NCBI GenBank assembly: GCA_964361325.1
Contig: CAYHZT010000012.1
Coordinates: forward strand, 1-20,000
Length of the DNA stretch: 20,000 bases
Direction of reading: 5' to 3'
Source of the DNA: 2011-GWA2-47-8b sp964361325
GTDB lineage: Bacteria > Patescibacteriota > Minisyncoccia > UBA6257 > WO2-44-18
Shown here: in pieces, positions 19,649 through 20,000 of the stretch
Position numbering within the stretch: position 1 is the stretch's first letter
Layout of the letters: the number at the start of each line of letters is the position of its first letter
The notes under the pieces: generated by a model
Database searches by the model: none
The model's input: the letters and a program-made list of their open reading frames with translations, nothing else
Told to the model about the DNA's origin: nothing
Translations under genes and position numbers: made by a program

Positions 19649-19682
19649 TATATCTCACTATGTCGCGACATAGTGAGATATA
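19649..19682. promoter_or_regulatory. 34-base perfect palindrome between regulator and holA
   Basis: 19649-19682 equals its own reverse complement with no mismatch. Its centre CACTATGTCGCGACATAGTG contains the same core as the site at 19124-19141. It begins 12 bases after the regulator stop and ends 64 bases before the holA -10. No T run follows, which argues against a simple terminator, though a hairpin in RNA is possible. Confidence 0.75.
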
Positions 19683-19743
19683 TTAAGAATACTAAAAATA
19701 CTGAGGAAGACTGACAACGGAGCAGGATTAAAAACAAAATTAT

Positions 19744-19752
19744 TGATACAAT
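19744..19752 (+). promoter_or_regulatory. Extended -10 promoter of holA, leaderless
   Basis: TGATACAAT (19744-19752) ends six bases before the GTG at 19759. No clear -35 hexamer. Confidence 0.5.
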
Positions 19753-19758
19753 GAATGA

Positions 19759-20000
19759 GTGATTATTTATCTTTCCGGCCCCGATAATTATCAGCGGGAT
19801 AAAAAATTACAATGGTATGCGCAAGAATTCAGAAAAAAACACTCCGCTTTGACGGTGGAGCATTTTACTTTATCCGAAGACGGCGAACTCGCGCGCTTAA
19901 AAGAGTTTGCCACCGCTCAATCGCTTTTTGATAATTTTAAGTTCGGCGTTTTGAATGAAGTTGCCGATATTGACCCCGAGGAATTGTCCGAAATTTTAAA
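19759..20000 (+). CDS. holA: DNA polymerase III subunit delta, N-terminal part (runs off the window)
   Basis: GTG 19759 opens a frame to the window end (80 codons) beginning MIIYLSGPDNYQRDKKLQW, then EHFTLSEDGELARLKEFATA and QSLFDNFKFGVLNEV. This matches the first domain of HolA: the strand with a G-x-D-x-Y/F start, then the helix and the 'S-LF-x-K-x-V-VL' segment that contacts the beta clamp. HolA is the clamp-loader wrench that opens the DnaN ring. ATGs at 19751 and 19756 lead to early stops in other frames, so GTG is the start. No Shine-Dalgarno sequence is present, and a -10 element lies six bases upstream. The Walker motifs of the related gamma/tau subunit are not expected in delta. Confidence 0.85.
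   Translation, partial: MIIYLSGPDNYQRDKKLQWYAQEFRKKHSALTVEHFTLSEDGELARLKEFATAQSLFDNFKFGVLNEVADIDPEELSEIL

Noticed and set aside
19649..19682. The 34-base palindrome as an ordinary intrinsic terminator
   Set aside because: No T run follows on either strand, and its core is identical to the palindrome in front of the regulator promoter, which favours an operator. A role in both is not excluded.
1..20000. CRISPR arrays, tRNA genes, transposases, toxin-antitoxin or phage-defence genes
   Set aside because: None was found by eye: no regularly spaced direct repeats, no cloverleaf with GGTTCGAATCC-type T arm, and no matching protein motifs.

Overview
The window looks like part of a Candidate Phyla Radiation (Patescibacteria, probably Parcubacteria-type) genome assembled from a metagenome. 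The evidence is small AT-rich genes packed with ATGA start/stop overlaps, a minimal YidC without its large extracytoplasmic domain, a short YebC, DNA polymerase I split into separate exonuclease and polymerase genes, an exported TrbC/VirB2-like membrane protein, and many starts without Shine-Dalgarno sequences. TGA is used as a stop, so it is not one of the glycine-recoding CPR lineages. Two 10-N scaffold gaps (638-647, 18702-18711) are present, the first still carrying Illumina adapter sequence.

Layout. 1-3171 (+): a tightly coupled cell-envelope operon (a partial C-terminus, a polytopic membrane protein, an exported protein, a TrbC/VirB2-like protein and a membrane-anchored propeller-like protein). 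3175-4789 (-): rpmH, rnpA, yidC and khpB/jag, the classical origin-flanking set. 4891-7474 (+): dnaA and dnaN, with DnaA-box-like sites in both flanking gaps and a DnaA-trio-like repeat before dnaN, the best oriC candidate. 7475-11230 (-): a class A penicillin-binding protein, a small very acidic protein, ruvC and yebC. 11250-12066 (-): a GC-rich two-gene orphan cassette (lipoprotein and a small Cys/His protein) with its own promoter, Shine-Dalgarno sites and terminator, likely foreign. 12197-15104 (+): pilB, a 166-base inverted-repeat element, and ruvB. 15140-15460 (-): a small orphan membrane protein. 15519-19071 (+): tsaE, polA exonuclease, polA polymerase and fpg, overlapping or nearly so. 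19124-20000 (+): a TrpR/YerC-family regulator between two copies of one palindrome, then the start of holA.

The genes are mostly housekeeping: replication initiation and elongation (dnaA, dnaN, holA, polA), repair and recombination (ruvB, ruvC, fpg), translation and tRNA maturation (rpmH, rnpA, tsaE), membrane insertion (yidC) and wall synthesis. The most interesting points are regulatory. Several genes have a -10 hexamer ending exactly six bases before the start codon, which predicts leaderless mRNAs. The TrpR-like regulator has a palindrome over its own -35 position and a 34-base perfect palindrome behind it. One terminator stem doubles as the -35 of yebC. The pilB-ruvB gap holds an unexplained structured element. 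I see no CRISPR array, defence island, tRNA, rRNA or transposase, and nothing that amounts to a clear new multi-gene system.
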